A stretch of 52,948 bases of DNA, taken from an uncultured Verrucomicrobia subdivision 3 bacterium. Lineage in GTDB: Bacteria; Verrucomicrobiota; Verrucomicrobiia; Limisphaerales; UBA11358. Made by a program: the position numbers and the translations under genes. Below the pieces are notes generated by a model. That model saw only the letters and a program-made list of their open reading frames with translations. It did no database searches and had not been told where the DNA came from. This document shows positions 14,905 to 24,614 of this stretch, in pieces. How positions within the stretch are numbered: position 1 is the stretch's first letter; each line of letters opens with the position of its first letter. Location of the stretch: assembly GCA_903922735.1 (NCBI GenBank), contig CAIXUZ010000060.1, forward strand, positions 263,883 to 316,830, in the 5' to 3' direction.

Positions 14905-17184
14905 CTATTTCAGTTTTGTTCCGTTCCAGTCCAAGGCCACGGTGGTATCGAGTTCGCCCAAACGCCGGAGATCGTCCAATGCGGACGAGATCCCACCAAG
15001 CGCCGGCGGGTTTGCGGTATCAGGAACCCCGACATTGCCCATCAGGGTCAATTTGGTGGAATTGGCCAGATCAAATCGCGGCCGGTTCTGATACCAGGCA
15101 TTGCCCCCCAGAATCAGTTGCAATGGTTGCGTTCCCTCACTCCTAATCAACGTCTGCTTGGGATCACAGTAAAACTGACTTTGACCCCAATAAATCTGGC
15201 CCTTGTAATCACGGATATCCAACAGCGCATTCGTCGTATTCAAATGCAATTTGGGCGACTGGATGGTGATTCGGGCATCGGGTTGTCCCGGCTTCCCGCT
15301 CAACACGGCGATCTGGTCGCAGGACTCGTTATAGAAATCACTCATCACCACCGAATTATTGTCGCGCACTACCAGCGCGGGCTTGGACACCGTGCTGACC
15401 CGGGTCAGAAAACCTATCAAACCGCCATCCGATTTTCGATTTTCGATTTTCGATTTTCGATTTTTACCCTCAAGTTTGAAGTCTCCGCTTTCTGCCTTCT
15501 CCTTTCCGCTTTGCGCCTCGCCTTCCACCGTGACCGTGCCTTCGTAGGAATTGCGGAAGAGTAGTTGCGCCCGGTCGCAACCGGTAATCCGGATGTTCCC
15601 CTGCAGATGGCGGGCATCCACCACGCTGCCGGCCGTTAGATTTAAAAAATGAATGCCGTGTTTTTCCGGTGACTTTTGATACATCCCGTAGGCATAGACC
15701 CCGTCCAAAATCACCCGGCAGGGCTTGCCATCTTGGCCGGTGACCAGCACATCATCGCCATGACTCATCTCACCCCAATCATGCATTCCTACGGCAAGGT
15801 TGGCCAGTGTCACATTCACCGCCCCGTCCATCAACAGCATCGGCTTGCCGGACTCTCCGCGCCAGATTAGTCCGCAATTAAATCCGCTCCCCTCCACTGA
15901 ATAATTTTCGCCGGTGGCTAGGAGCGTGCGGGACACCTGGTAACGGCCAGTTGGCAGGTAGGCCACAGCACCCTTGCCCTGCACTCGCGCCGCGTCAATC
16001 GTGGCCTGGACCGCCGCCGTGTCATCGGTTTTGCCGTCGCCTATGGCCCCAAAATCGCGCACCGCATCAAACACCCGGCCTGATACCGAAACCGTTTCCT
16101 GAAGAAAATGCTGGCTGGCGGAGGCGACCACCCCAGTGGCCTGGCCAGCCGGGATTTCATAAATGTGTCCCGCCTGCGGATTGTACACCAATTGTTCCAC
16201 TGGCGCCGGCTGGTTATGGCTTAACAAAAGTTTTTGAACTCCGCCTCCCAACTGGACAGCGGCTTGATTGGGCTTAGCGGGAGTAAAGACACAATCAAAT
16301 ATCAGCACTGGACCGCCCTGGAGATATAGTGCCGGGTCCCGGCCCGTCCAGCGCGCCACCTGGCAATCTTGGATGGTCAACGGCGCGATGGTTTGTTCCT
16401 GGATGAACCGTTTAGAGCCAACGGAGGTACATCGCCGGATGGAACTGCCGTGCTCGCCTTGAACCAGAAAATCCGTGTCCCGGCTGTTCTCAAAATGGGA
16501 GTTCCGGGCGTAAAAATTGGATTTATGGGACAACACGCCGGTGCCGCAGTTGCGGAATTCGCAGCCATCAATGGTGTTGTCGTAGTCGTTAAAGGTCAGA
16601 AACCCCAGCGCCGTGCCGCAATTTTCAAACAGGCAGTTGTGGTAGAGGATTTCGGCCGAAGCCGTCTTTTGCTGGTTGCCCACGCGGATGCCATAGCCGG
16701 TGAAATTGCGAAAAGCCTCATGCTTGTGGAGAATCTCGGTCTCGAACCGTTTTCCCGCCGCATGATCAAACCCCACCGCCGCCCGGTTTTGGCCATCCCA
16801 ACTCAAGCCCACATACCGGCTATAGGCGATGCCATCGCTCAAGAACATCCGCCCGCCGACCGGACCATCCCAGACCAGACGGGTTTCACGGCCATGACCG
16901 ATTACCGCCGAACCCGTGCCATCTCCGTGAAAGACCAACGTCTGGGTGATCCGATAAGTACCCGGCGGCAGATAAATCGTTTTGCCATTTGACCCGCGAT
17001 TGAGCGCCGATTGGATGGCCACCGTATCATCATGGGTGCTGTCACCCATCGCCGCAGGGACAGCAGTTTTCACATTGAACCAGTCCGAACGCGGCTGCCA
17101 ATCCAGACGAGGAATGTCTGCCTTAGCCGCCCACGCAGGTAGTACAAGTATGGCAAAATATAATCCTGCAAACAGCAACCGCAT
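14905..17184 (-). CDS. Secreted beta-helix protein with two pectate-lyase-3-like domains
   Basis: An exported right-handed beta-helix protein. A signal peptide covers residues 1-20 (cleavage near AWAAKA). The first pectate-lyase-3/GH28-like region begins with DSTHDDTVAIQSAL (about 47) and YLPPGTYRI; the second begins with GAIGDGKTDDTAAVQ (about 378) and YLPTGRYQVS. This double DxxAIQ/YLPxGxY layout is typical of phage-tail-spike and polysaccharide-lyase-like proteins. It may trim or depolymerise the exopolysaccharide in the periplasm, which is an inference from location. Between about 556 and 586 the protein carries charged repeats encoded by heptamer arrays (15431-15518). A catalytic residue set cannot be assigned from sequence alone. 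Confidence 0.8.
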   Translation of the reverse strand: MRLLFAGLYFAILVLPAWAAKADIPRLDWQPRSDWFNVKTAVPAAMGDSTHDDTVAIQSALNRGSNGKTIYLPPGTYRITQTLVFHGDGTGSAVIGHGRETRLVWDGPVGGRMFLSDGIAYSRYVGLSWDGQNRAAVGFDHAAGKRFETEILHKHEAFRNFTGYGIRVGNQQKTASAEILYHNCLFENCGTALGFLTFNDYDNTIDGCEFRNCGTGVLSHKSNFYARNSHFENSRDTDFLVQGEHGSSIRRCTSVGSKRFIQEQTIAPLTIQDCQVARWTGRDPALYLQGGPVLIFDCVFTPAKPNQAAVQLGGGVQKLLLSHNQPAPVEQLVYNPQAGHIYEIPAGQATGVVASASQHFLQETVSVSGRVFDAVRDFGAIGDGKTDDTAAVQATIDAARVQGKGAVAYLPTGRYQVSRTLLATGENYSVEGSGFNCGLIWRGESGKPMLLMDGAVNVTLANLAVGMHDWGEMSHGDDVLVTGQDGKPCRVILDGVYAYGMYQKSPEKHGIHFLNLTAGSVVDARHLQGNIRITGCDRAQLLFRNSYEGTVTVEGEAQSGKEKAESGDFKLEGKNRKSKIENRKSDGGLIGFLTRVSTVSKPALVVRDNNSVVMSDFYNESCDQIAVLSGKPGQPDARITIQSPKLHLNTTNALLDIRDYKGQIYWGQSQFYCDPKQTLIRSEGTQPLQLILGGNAWYQNRPRFDLANSTKLTLMGNVGVPDTANPPALGGISSALDDLRRLGELDTTVALDWNGTKLK
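15431..15518. repeat. In-gene double heptamer array, GATTTTC x5 and TCCGCTT x5
   Basis: Five GATTTTC-type units (15431-15465) and, 18 bp on, five degenerate TCCGCTT-type units (15484-15518) inside the beta-helix gene. They encode E-N-R-K-S-K-I and S-G-K-E-K-A-E type heptads. The two arrays have different units but the same spacing logic. Confidence 0.9.
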
Positions 17185-17187
17185 AAA

Positions 17188-18021
17188 TCAATGATTGGGG
17201 CGCTCGAATACACAGACCGGGCCATACTGGTCGCGCAATTGAAAACCATGAATGTCCTCCAGTCGTTGCCGGAGTTCATTCACTGTGTATTGATGACCGT
17301 TCCAGTTTGCCAAATGGAGCTCGATTATTAACTGCTGACAGCAACTCAAAGCCTGAGCATCACACTCGATCATTCCCGCTTCAGCCCCCTCGATATCGCA
17401 TACCAATGCATAATGGGAAATGTTACATCTCACAAGCAACTGGCTCAATGTGAACACAGGAACCTTGACCATTGCTGCTGAATTACCTTCGGCAACACGC
17501 GATGCAGTATTGTCTGTGTCTATTGAAAATGTTACATACTCTAAAGGCTTTAATGAATAATGTATTGCCCCATGCACTACCTTTACGAGTGATCCGGGAG
17601 AATTTATCTCAGTGTTTTTTTTAATCCATTGGATCAAGTTATGATTTGCCTCAACACATACCAGCCGTCGGTCTGCATTGAGCTTGCACCTGATATGTGA
17701 AGAAACAACGCCAAGACTGCTGCCAAGCTCTACTACATCTAAATCGGAACGAAGATACCGATGCACGAAACGCCGTTCGGATTTCTCATAAATACCCCAG
17801 TAAAGAGAAGCCTTTACTGATGGCAGCACATCGTCGCTGTCAGTGCAAACGATGCAGCCCTGATTTGGAATACGATTCTTGTAAATCAGGGAAATAAGCC
17901 ACCCTATCAAAGGAAGGCATATAATCTTGGCCACGAACATTTTTAAATTATAGAAGCGAGCCCGCAACGGAGCAGGCTGGCGGGTATAATTTACCTCATG
18001 GGGAACTTGCTCCGGCGTCAT
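17188..18021 (-). CDS. FkbM-family methyltransferase
   Basis: SAM-dependent O-methyltransferase. The SAM-binding motif is VVELGSSLGVVSSH (about residues 100-113), followed by VCVEANHNL (about 123) and a later VCDIEGAEAGM (about 212), the usual FkbM layout. A hydrophobic stretch near the N-terminus (VAKIICLPLIGWLISLIY) could tether it to the membrane. The ATG at 18021 is chosen because it follows the polymerase stop (18047) by 25 bp; a longer frame exists but would overlap that gene by about 180 bp. It probably methylates a sugar or end group of the polymer. Its base composition is more AT-rich than that of its neighbours. Confidence 0.82.
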   Translation of the reverse strand: MTPEQVPHEVNYTRQPAPLRARFYNLKMFVAKIICLPLIGWLISLIYKNRIPNQGCIVCTDSDDVLPSVKASLYWGIYEKSERRFVHRYLRSDLDVVELGSSLGVVSSHIRCKLNADRRLVCVEANHNLIQWIKKNTEINSPGSLVKVVHGAIHYSLKPLEYVTFSIDTDNTASRVAEGNSAAMVKVPVFTLSQLLVRCNISHYALVCDIEGAEAGMIECDAQALSCCQQLIIELHLANWNGHQYTVNELRQRLEDIHGFQLRDQYGPVCVFERPNH

Positions 18022-18046
18022 AAGTCTGACGAGATAAAAATAGACA

Positions 18047-19609
18047 TCACGCTTCGGGAGATGCCGAATCAGGTCTGGGCCTTTGATCGATGCGGCGGGG
18101 GCGTTGCGCTCTTGTCTCTGACCTCTCCGCAGGAAACAGCGCCCGGCGAAAGGCCGGGAAAACGAAACAAACACCCACCAGCACCACACATGCCTTGGCG
18201 GTCCAATTGACAACTCCCACAATATCATCCTCCGCCTTCAACGACACAAAGCAAATATAAGGCAGGACCGCCCACCACAAGGGTGAAACAAAGGCGCGGA
18301 TACAAATAAAGCGAAACAACAGGGCAAAACCCAGACAATAAAATCCGCATCCGATGATCCCACCCCAATAACCAAAGTTGGCATACATCTCACCGGCATA
18401 ACCCAGATTCATGCTCGTGCCTTCGTCTAGTTGGATTCCCGCAAATCGCTCCATGTTGACCATCCCGCCGGTCATAACCTTGTTCGGATAGAACACCCGC
18501 GGAACCAGAGAGGAAACAAGTGCATCCTTCAAGGTCTCGCCCCGAGCATATGGCTCAACTGTCGGCACCTGCTGCATCACCCGGTCCACGATCCAACCCT
18601 GATTGTAGCGCGCCACCGTGTTGCCCATAAAATCCCGGTCCATATCTCCGCTGAGAGTTTTCCCTAAGTTTTCCAGCATGTAGGACGACCAGAGCGATGT
18701 TTTGTGCACTACGGATTGGGTTTCCATAGCGCCCTCCACCTTGCCTCCCGCCATTTGGTTCCGCAACTGCCATTTGGAAGATTGCAACGCCGGCAGCAGG
18801 ATCAGCGCTACTAGGCAGGCCGCCAAGATGCCTCGCCAGGTAATCCGAAAAATAAACGCCCATAATGCGAACGTCCAAAAGCCAAAAAGAATAATCCCGT
18901 GGAACGAGCTTTGGTTGGTGGAAAAAACCAGCTCCAACAACGCCAACAACGCCAGCCGCCAGCCCCATCCCGGCCACTGCAGAAGCATTCTCCCAAAGAC
19001 GCCTACGAAACGGAGACTGGCCAGCAAGACAAAAACAAAGCCGTAGTTCGTTCCTGACACAAACCGCGCTGGCAGCACAAACAAAACCCCCAGCACCAGC
19101 AGAGCATCCAAAGCAAATAACAATCTCGGTGTGGCAACGACGCTTGGAAGCCGGGCAGGAAGCCGTAAATTATTCATTCCAAAACCCCATCCCAACGCGC
19201 AAGCCAGTAGAACCAGTGTGGCGAAGGGCAGATATTGAGGCAATCGCGAGCCAATATCATATAACGGATCATCGGCTGGCCAATAGGCGGAAGCCCAGGC
19301 GGCAAGGACATATTGCAAGGCGGCCATCAGTAGGGCAATGTGCGGAAAAGGAACAATGAACCGCGAAGCATAGCGGAGGTGGGCGAGCGTGACCCCCACC
19401 AGAAATAAGTTACCACCCACCCACGGTGAAATATGACGATAAAACGGCCAGCAAACCATGGCCAACACTGCCCCCACCGCAAATGCCACCATCCACTGGT
19501 GGCCGGTAAGCAGTAATAACAAGGGATTGCCCGACTCTCGCCCGCCTGATGTTTGTTTTATCCGGCTGCTCTGGATTGAATTCTGTTTAATAAGATACTT
19601 GGTTTTCAA
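18047..19609 (-). CDS. Wzy-like polysaccharide polymerase (polytopic membrane protein)
   Basis: A 520-aa integral membrane protein with about ten to twelve hydrophobic segments and a large loop (about residues 290-400) holding ENLGKTLSGDMDRDF and VPRVFYPNK, like O-antigen polymerase/EpsG-type proteins. These proteins share little sequence, so the assignment rests on topology and context beside a flippase and glycosyltransferases. The start is TTG at 19609; no ATG occurs before the first membrane segment except at about residue 40. The C-terminal tail is Arg/Pro-rich and cytosolic. It would polymerise undecaprenyl-linked repeat units in the periplasm. Confidence 0.68.
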   Translation of the reverse strand: MKTKYLIKQNSIQSSRIKQTSGGRESGNPLLLLLTGHQWMVAFAVGAVLAMVCWPFYRHISPWVGGNLFLVGVTLAHLRYASRFIVPFPHIALLMAALQYVLAAWASAYWPADDPLYDIGSRLPQYLPFATLVLLACALGWGFGMNNLRLPARLPSVVATPRLLFALDALLVLGVLFVLPARFVSGTNYGFVFVLLASLRFVGVFGRMLLQWPGWGWRLALLALLELVFSTNQSSFHGIILFGFWTFALWAFIFRITWRGILAACLVALILLPALQSSKWQLRNQMAGGKVEGAMETQSVVHKTSLWSSYMLENLGKTLSGDMDRDFMGNTVARYNQGWIVDRVMQQVPTVEPYARGETLKDALVSSLVPRVFYPNKVMTGGMVNMERFAGIQLDEGTSMNLGYAGEMYANFGYWGGIIGCGFYCLGFALLFRFICIRAFVSPLWWAVLPYICFVSLKAEDDIVGVVNWTAKACVVLVGVCFVFPAFRRALFPAERSETRAQRPRRIDQRPRPDSASPEA

Positions 19610-19627
19610 AGTGGCTTTGGTATGAAA

Positions 19628-20809
19628 TCATGGATTCATCGCAAACTGTGCGGCTTGGATAAAATTGATTGCCGTAGATTGCGCCGAATGTAATTCGGCC
19701 AATTCTTTTGCCCGCTGCCCCATCCGCGACTTCACATCATTGTCCTTTGCCAGCCGGGCAATTCCCTCGGCCAGTTTCGCAACATCACCACACGGATAGA
19801 GAATGCCACTTTCCCCGTCACGAAAAACGTCATTGGGACCATAGCAGCCGCATTGGTCGCTCAAGAGCACAGGAATTTTCAAGCACTGGGCTTCGGTCAC
19901 GGCAATTGGATGGGGATCATATTCGGAAGGCATGGCCACCATGTCGCACAACGACAGATAGACCGGCATTTGGTTCTGATTAACAAAACCGGTAAAGCGT
20001 GCGCTATCGCCAGCACGCTGCTTGAGTTCTGCTTCCAATTCGCCATTGCCGATAAATAATCCCACCACCTTTCGTCCCTTCTGGCTGGGGTGTTGCAGCG
20101 CCGCCACCAGATCCTGTGGCCGCTTTCTGGGAATCAGTTTCCCACAAAAGCCAACCACACAATCCTCCGGCGACAAACCAAGCTTTTTGCGCAACTCGGT
20201 TTTCTCTTTTTCATCCACCAAACTAACCGCCTTCCGAAATCGCTCCATATCAACCGGAATAGCACAAAACCGAATTTGTTTCAAAGGAGCCCCATAGTAT
20301 TGGAGGTAATCCCGGTTATTATCACCCACGGCTAGAAAAACAGATACCTTTGAAAAAAAACGGCTTACCACCATTTTCTTCAGCCTGCGTTTCCAGAATG
20401 ACTTTTGTTTCTCCGCAATGAAATTTGAATCGCTATGATAGAGAAGTTTTATCCCATACCGACGGCACGCGTTGGCGATTCGCCAATTATTCAGATGTGC
20501 ATATCCCGTTACATAAGCGACATCCCAGCCTTGGCTCAAGACGCGGGATAGGCCCGAATTCAATCCATTCCATCGAGAGTTCAATGGGTCTTTGGTGGGC
20601 CATTGGCGGGGCAAAAATTCGCTTTCGTAACCTTCCAGCAAATCCACATCCCATTTGAATCCCGTTCCAAAATCGGGATCAAAGGTCTGCTCAACACCAT
20701 GGCGGCTGAAATAAAAAACCTTCAAAACCACTCTCTCACGACGGGCTAGCTCCTTCCACAAAGGGGAAAAGTGTTGAATGGGATGAGATAAAAATACTGC
20801 GATTTTCAT
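19628..20809 (-). CDS. Family 4 glycosyltransferase
   Basis: GT-B enzyme. The ATG at 20809 begins MKIAVFLSHPIQHFSPLWKE, typical of the group; 30 codons upstream are dropped because they overlap the previous gene and lack similarity to the fold. The C-terminal domain has VVGFCGKLIPRKRPQDLV (about 205) and the donor site SEYDPHPIAVTEAQCLKIPV (about 305). The EX7E-type acidic pair is replaced by D/E in this stretch, so activity is likely but not certain. It sits between the polymerase and a CgeB-like transferase and probably adds one sugar of the repeat. Confidence 0.84.
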   Translation of the reverse strand: MKIAVFLSHPIQHFSPLWKELARRERVVLKVFYFSRHGVEQTFDPDFGTGFKWDVDLLEGYESEFLPRQWPTKDPLNSRWNGLNSGLSRVLSQGWDVAYVTGYAHLNNWRIANACRRYGIKLLYHSDSNFIAEKQKSFWKRRLKKMVVSRFFSKVSVFLAVGDNNRDYLQYYGAPLKQIRFCAIPVDMERFRKAVSLVDEKEKTELRKKLGLSPEDCVVGFCGKLIPRKRPQDLVAALQHPSQKGRKVVGLFIGNGELEAELKQRAGDSARFTGFVNQNQMPVYLSLCDMVAMPSEYDPHPIAVTEAQCLKIPVLLSDQCGCYGPNDVFRDGESGILYPCGDVAKLAEGIARLAKDNDVKSRMGQRAKELAELHSAQSTAINFIQAAQFAMNP

Positions 20810-20873
20810 AGATTGGTGGCGGTCAAAATTCGGGCAGTAGTTTACGGGCAGGGCTAGCAATGGGTTTGAGTAG

Positions 20874-21953
20874 TTAATCAGAGGATGATTTAGATACATG
20901 GCTATCGAACCATTGCACGACGCGCTTCATTCGATCATCAGTCGAATAACCACTCTTTACACAACGCTCACGTCCATTTGCAGCCACTTCAGCCCGGCGC
21001 TCGGGATGACTGAGGTAATATTTTACCCGGTCCACCAGCTCATCGGGGGTCTCAAAGAATGCTGCCTCCTCATCCTCCTTGAAATAACGCACCGATTCCT
21101 CATTGCGCTCGTGCAGCATGAAGGCGCCGCATCCGGGGATATTGAAGGTCCGACTTGTGATTAAATCCCCAGAACTGGCTCCTGTACGCACCTCGCTTAA
21201 AATACCGAGGCAAATTGAAGCTGCCACCAACCTTTTCGAGTAGGACTCGCCGACAACTTCCTTGCCTACAATGCTTGAAGCCAATTCGGGTGACGAGGAT
21301 TTCTCCCACTGGCTTCCCCAGATCATTAATTTTACGGCCGGCAGCGCGCGTTTCAGGCAGCCCAGCAATTTTTCCTTCTTGGACGACCAGGTGCCGATAA
21401 AGATCACATCGCAACCAAATCGGGCACGTTCCCCATCGGTCAATGTCAAGGGATGATCCAACTCCGGATCGTAGCCATGTTCGAGGAAGCTAATATTCTT
21501 GACGCCGAGTTGCTGTTGCATATCAGCAATGCCCCAGGATTTGGTGGTGAAAATATGGTCGTAGAGCGGCAGGGCACGCGGAATGTAGGGACCATGCACA
21601 TGAAAGCTTACATCAGGATAGATATTCACCACCGGGATGCTGCAGGCCTTGTAATAACGAATCAAATCGGAATGAACGGCCTTGCCCTTGTATACAACCA
21701 CTCCATCCGGACAAAATATTTCTGTCCGCCGTTTTGCTTCAAGGCTCAATTCCCGCACCAGCAGCGGGCGAAGCAATTTGCGGGCAATTCGCAATGGAGT
21801 AGATCGCCACGGGGCCGGGTTGTAGAGATGTTCATCAATCACCTGAATGGAATGCCCAAGCCGTCGCAGCGCCATGAAGGCGGCCCGCGCGTTGGAACCC
21901 AGCCACATTTCACCGATGCATAAAATACGATAGGAACGGTATTCAGTGTTCAT
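20874..21953 (-). CDS. CgeB-like glycosyltransferase
   Basis: GT-B-like protein of the CgeB/spore-maturation type. The first strand is YRILCIGEMWLGSNARAAF, then DGVVVYKG and a C-terminal half with GCDVIFIGTWSSKKE (about 180) and ASSGDLITSRTFNIPGCGAF (about 262-281), the typical end of the donor site in this family. The ATG at 21953 is used; a TTG three codons upstream would overlap the preceding gene by 4 bp. The function in the polymer is unknown. It is probably part of the same transcript as its neighbours on both sides. Confidence 0.8.
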   Translation of the reverse strand: MNTEYRSYRILCIGEMWLGSNARAAFMALRRLGHSIQVIDEHLYNPAPWRSTPLRIARKLLRPLLVRELSLEAKRRTEIFCPDGVVVYKGKAVHSDLIRYYKACSIPVVNIYPDVSFHVHGPYIPRALPLYDHIFTTKSWGIADMQQQLGVKNISFLEHGYDPELDHPLTLTDGERARFGCDVIFIGTWSSKKEKLLGCLKRALPAVKLMIWGSQWEKSSSPELASSIVGKEVVGESYSKRLVAASICLGILSEVRTGASSGDLITSRTFNIPGCGAFMLHERNEESVRYFKEDEEAAFFETPDELVDRVKYYLSHPERRAEVAANGRERCVKSGYSTDDRMKRVVQWFDSHVSKSSSD

Positions 21954-21958
21954 AAAAT

Positions 21959-23266
21959 TCAAATTGAAGATCCCTTGATTAAAGTGGACATGATTTGTTG
22001 GTATCTTTCAAAAGAATGGTCTTTTGAATAGCGTTCAAATTTTCCGGCTCGCAAGATGCCTTCACGATAGTCGGTCGCGCTTAACTGCTGCAATGCCTTC
22101 AAGCAGGCCGTCGGCGTTTGCTCCGGCAGAACAACCCCAATACCGTAGTCCCTGACTCGCTTCGCCATGAGTTGGCCTTCGCTGACGAGCACGGGCTTTC
22201 TGAATGCAACAGCTTTGCTGATGATTCCGCTGGAATGAAGATGATCTCGATATACACAATAAATGATGTCACAGCTTTCGATGATAGCGTTGAAATCCTC
22301 TTCGGATGGAACCGTCTCGGGTGAATAAATGACATTATCTTTCTTGTAAATCCCCTCCTCTAGAAAGGCCCGCTGGTCCGGAGAAAAGGCAGTGGAATCA
22401 CAAGTGCCTGCAATGACAAATAACAGGCCTTTGGTATCGTGTTTTTGGATCACATCCAGCAGTAAATCCGTGCCCTTCCTTCGGCTCATTTCCCCCAAAA
22501 GACCCACCACCACTTGTCCCTGCTTTTTTTCGGCAATCATCTGCACAATGGGGGAGGGCGTTTCGGAAACGCCAGTGAACGTGGTATCGGGAAATTCCAA
22601 AATGCGCTTTCCTGTTTTCCGAGACAACCACTGCTGATACCGCTCGTCAAGAACGAGAATTTGTTCGCACCGGCTTCGTTTCAACACGAGGTTTCGTTGC
22701 CAGAGATAGCAAGCGCGAAGCAAGTTTCCAGTTAATTGCAGCGCGCCATCCATGATTGACTTCAAGAAACCAACCGGAGCGGTTATTTCTTGATTGCGGT
22801 TGAAAAAGCGTTCGATAAGCCGCCTGGCTCCTTGCAGCGGCCAGCGTCGGTCGGGCGACATCAACATGCCGCTAAAAGGCCAGGGAAAGAGTCGCCGGAT
22901 GTTCAGCGCCAGTAACGGCAACGTTGATACGCCGATAAACAAGCAGTCCAAACTGGTGTGAAATATGAACAATTTTTCGCCCGGATTTGATTCTTCGATC
23001 GAAGTTACCAAGGTTCGCAATTCTCGAAAATCAGACTTTAAATCTCCAAAATTTTTAAAACCGGTCTTGCTCGAGTTATTGGAAAAATGCAAAACCGAAA
23101 TTTTTTCAAAAAGCGCGTCTGGCTTTTCAAGGCCATTCAATGGATTCACTTCATCCGGGCAGATGACATAAATACGACGGCTGAAGGGGGCGCAGGCGCG
23201 GATATATTGCGAACACCACAGCGGATGATGCCCCTTCCACGAAACGACAATGAGAATCGCAATCAT
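21959..23266 (-). CDS. Glycosyltransferase, GT4-like
   Basis: A 435-aa GT-B-type protein. The N-terminal region (IAILIVVSWKGHHPLW) is a weak match to the usual acceptor domain and is followed by a long helical section. The C-terminal half is clearer: GQVVVGLLGEMSRRKGTD (about 254), CDIIYCVYRDHLHSSGIIS (about 336) and KPVLVSEGQL, which is the GT4 donor pocket. The ATG at 23266 is preferred to a TTG at 23287. Coding DNA here is less GC-rich than in the flanking genes, which may mean the cluster was assembled from different sources. Confidence 0.75.
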   Translation of the reverse strand: MIAILIVVSWKGHHPLWCSQYIRACAPFSRRIYVICPDEVNPLNGLEKPDALFEKISVLHFSNNSSKTGFKNFGDLKSDFRELRTLVTSIEESNPGEKLFIFHTSLDCLFIGVSTLPLLALNIRRLFPWPFSGMLMSPDRRWPLQGARRLIERFFNRNQEITAPVGFLKSIMDGALQLTGNLLRACYLWQRNLVLKRSRCEQILVLDERYQQWLSRKTGKRILEFPDTTFTGVSETPSPIVQMIAEKKQGQVVVGLLGEMSRRKGTDLLLDVIQKHDTKGLLFVIAGTCDSTAFSPDQRAFLEEGIYKKDNVIYSPETVPSEEDFNAIIESCDIIYCVYRDHLHSSGIISKAVAFRKPVLVSEGQLMAKRVRDYGIGVVLPEQTPTACLKALQQLSATDYREGILRAGKFERYSKDHSFERYQQIMSTLIKGSSI

Positions 23267-23287
23267 TTTTCCAAAAGCAGGACTCAA

Positions 23288-24601
23288 TTATCGGGTTTCC
23301 AAACTGATGACAGACTCATAGAATTTCAAGTGGTTTTCGGTCATTGTGGAAACCCCGAATTCGGCATGAGCCCGTCGGCAGGCCCATTCGCCCATTTCCT
23401 TCCGCTGGGGTTGATTCTTTAATAATTGTCCCACCCGCTCCGCCATGCAGTCCGCATCGCCAACGGGAGCCAGAAATCCACTTTGGCCCTCAGCCACCTG
23501 ATCGGGGATGCCGCCCACATTGCTGGCCACTACCGGCAAGCCACAAGCCATGGCCTCGGTGATGCTCAAGCCCCATTGCTCCGCCCGGGCGGCATGGACG
23601 TAAATATCCGCCGCCCGATAGTATCCGGCCAGCGTCGCGCGATCGGCAATGTGCGAAACAAAACGCAGTTGCGCCCGCCCGATGGTTTCCGTGGCCCCCT
23701 CCTCGCCCACCGCCAGAAATATCAGTTGAGCTTTCCCGCCGCTGGTGCCGAGTTTTTCCAGAGTGGCGCGTAACGTGACATAATCCTTGGCGACATTGGT
23801 GCGGATGCCTTTGGAAGCAAACATCAAAATGCACGCATCCTCCGGCAATCCCAAAGCCCGTCGCGCCTGAATCCGGTCGCCGGGTTGAAAAACCGACAGG
23901 TCAATCCCGTGGTGAATGATGCGAGCGGAAGCGATGGCCGGAGCAACCATGGAATGATTCAGCTTGTCCATCATCCACCTACAGGGCACCGCGAAATGCA
24001 GGCGGCTCTGCGCATAGATTTTTTGTTTGCGCCGCCAGTTGTAAGCTGTGGCATCGCGGCACACAGCCGGATAAATAGTCAGGTCAGGACATTCCCCGCA
24101 ACCCGTGCGCCAGCGCTCACAAACGAAGGAATGCGAGCAATGGCCACTGGTCATCCATGCATCATGTAACGTCACCACCGTGGGAATTTGCCGGCTCAAC
24201 CATGGGAGCGCCCGCAAATCAAAGTAACTGCCATGCAGATTGTGCAGGTGGATGATATCCGGTTTCTCCGGTGCGTCCTTGAGGAGATGCCAGGTGCCGG
24301 GAAAATCAAAATCCTCGTGCCCCGCCAAAACCCGCGCCGTGCTCCAGGGGCGACCGAGCGATCGGGCGAGCCGGTTGCCGGCACGCGGACGGATTAAGCG
24401 GTTGCAAAACCTGGCCCAAAAGTGCCGATGCTCTTCGTTCTGGATGGTATAAACCCGCGGATCGGTGCCGGTTTTCTGGCGGACGGCCAGCCATGTGCGA
24501 TGCCCTGCCGCACTGCAGCCTTCCATGAGGTTGAAGCCCAGCTGCGCCGCGCCCCCGCCGTGATCCAGCGTGTTGACATGCAAAATGCGAAGCGGGTGCA
24601 T
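23288..24601 (-). CDS. Family 4 glycosyltransferase
   Basis: GT-B retaining glycosyltransferase. It begins MHPLRILHVNTLDHGGGAAQ at an ATG 13 bp after the acyltransferase stop; the longer frame would overlap that gene. The N-terminal domain has HLHNLHGSYFDLRALPW and TLHDAWMTSGHC, followed by a Cys-rich stretch (CERWRTGCGECPDL) seen in several WcaC-like enzymes. The C-terminal donor pocket is EQWGLSITEAMACGLPVVAS (about 344-363), with both glutamates of EX7E in place. Confidence in the family is high; the sugar is unknown. Confidence 0.88.
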   Translation of the reverse strand: MHPLRILHVNTLDHGGGAAQLGFNLMEGCSAAGHRTWLAVRQKTGTDPRVYTIQNEEHRHFWARFCNRLIRPRAGNRLARSLGRPWSTARVLAGHEDFDFPGTWHLLKDAPEKPDIIHLHNLHGSYFDLRALPWLSRQIPTVVTLHDAWMTSGHCSHSFVCERWRTGCGECPDLTIYPAVCRDATAYNWRRKQKIYAQSRLHFAVPCRWMMDKLNHSMVAPAIASARIIHHGIDLSVFQPGDRIQARRALGLPEDACILMFASKGIRTNVAKDYVTLRATLEKLGTSGGKAQLIFLAVGEEGATETIGRAQLRFVSHIADRATLAGYYRAADIYVHAARAEQWGLSITEAMACGLPVVASNVGGIPDQVAEGQSGFLAPVGDADCMAERVGQLLKNQPQRKEMGEWACRRAHAEFGVSTMTENHLKFYESVISLETR

Positions 24602-24614
24602 AAATATGGCGGCT

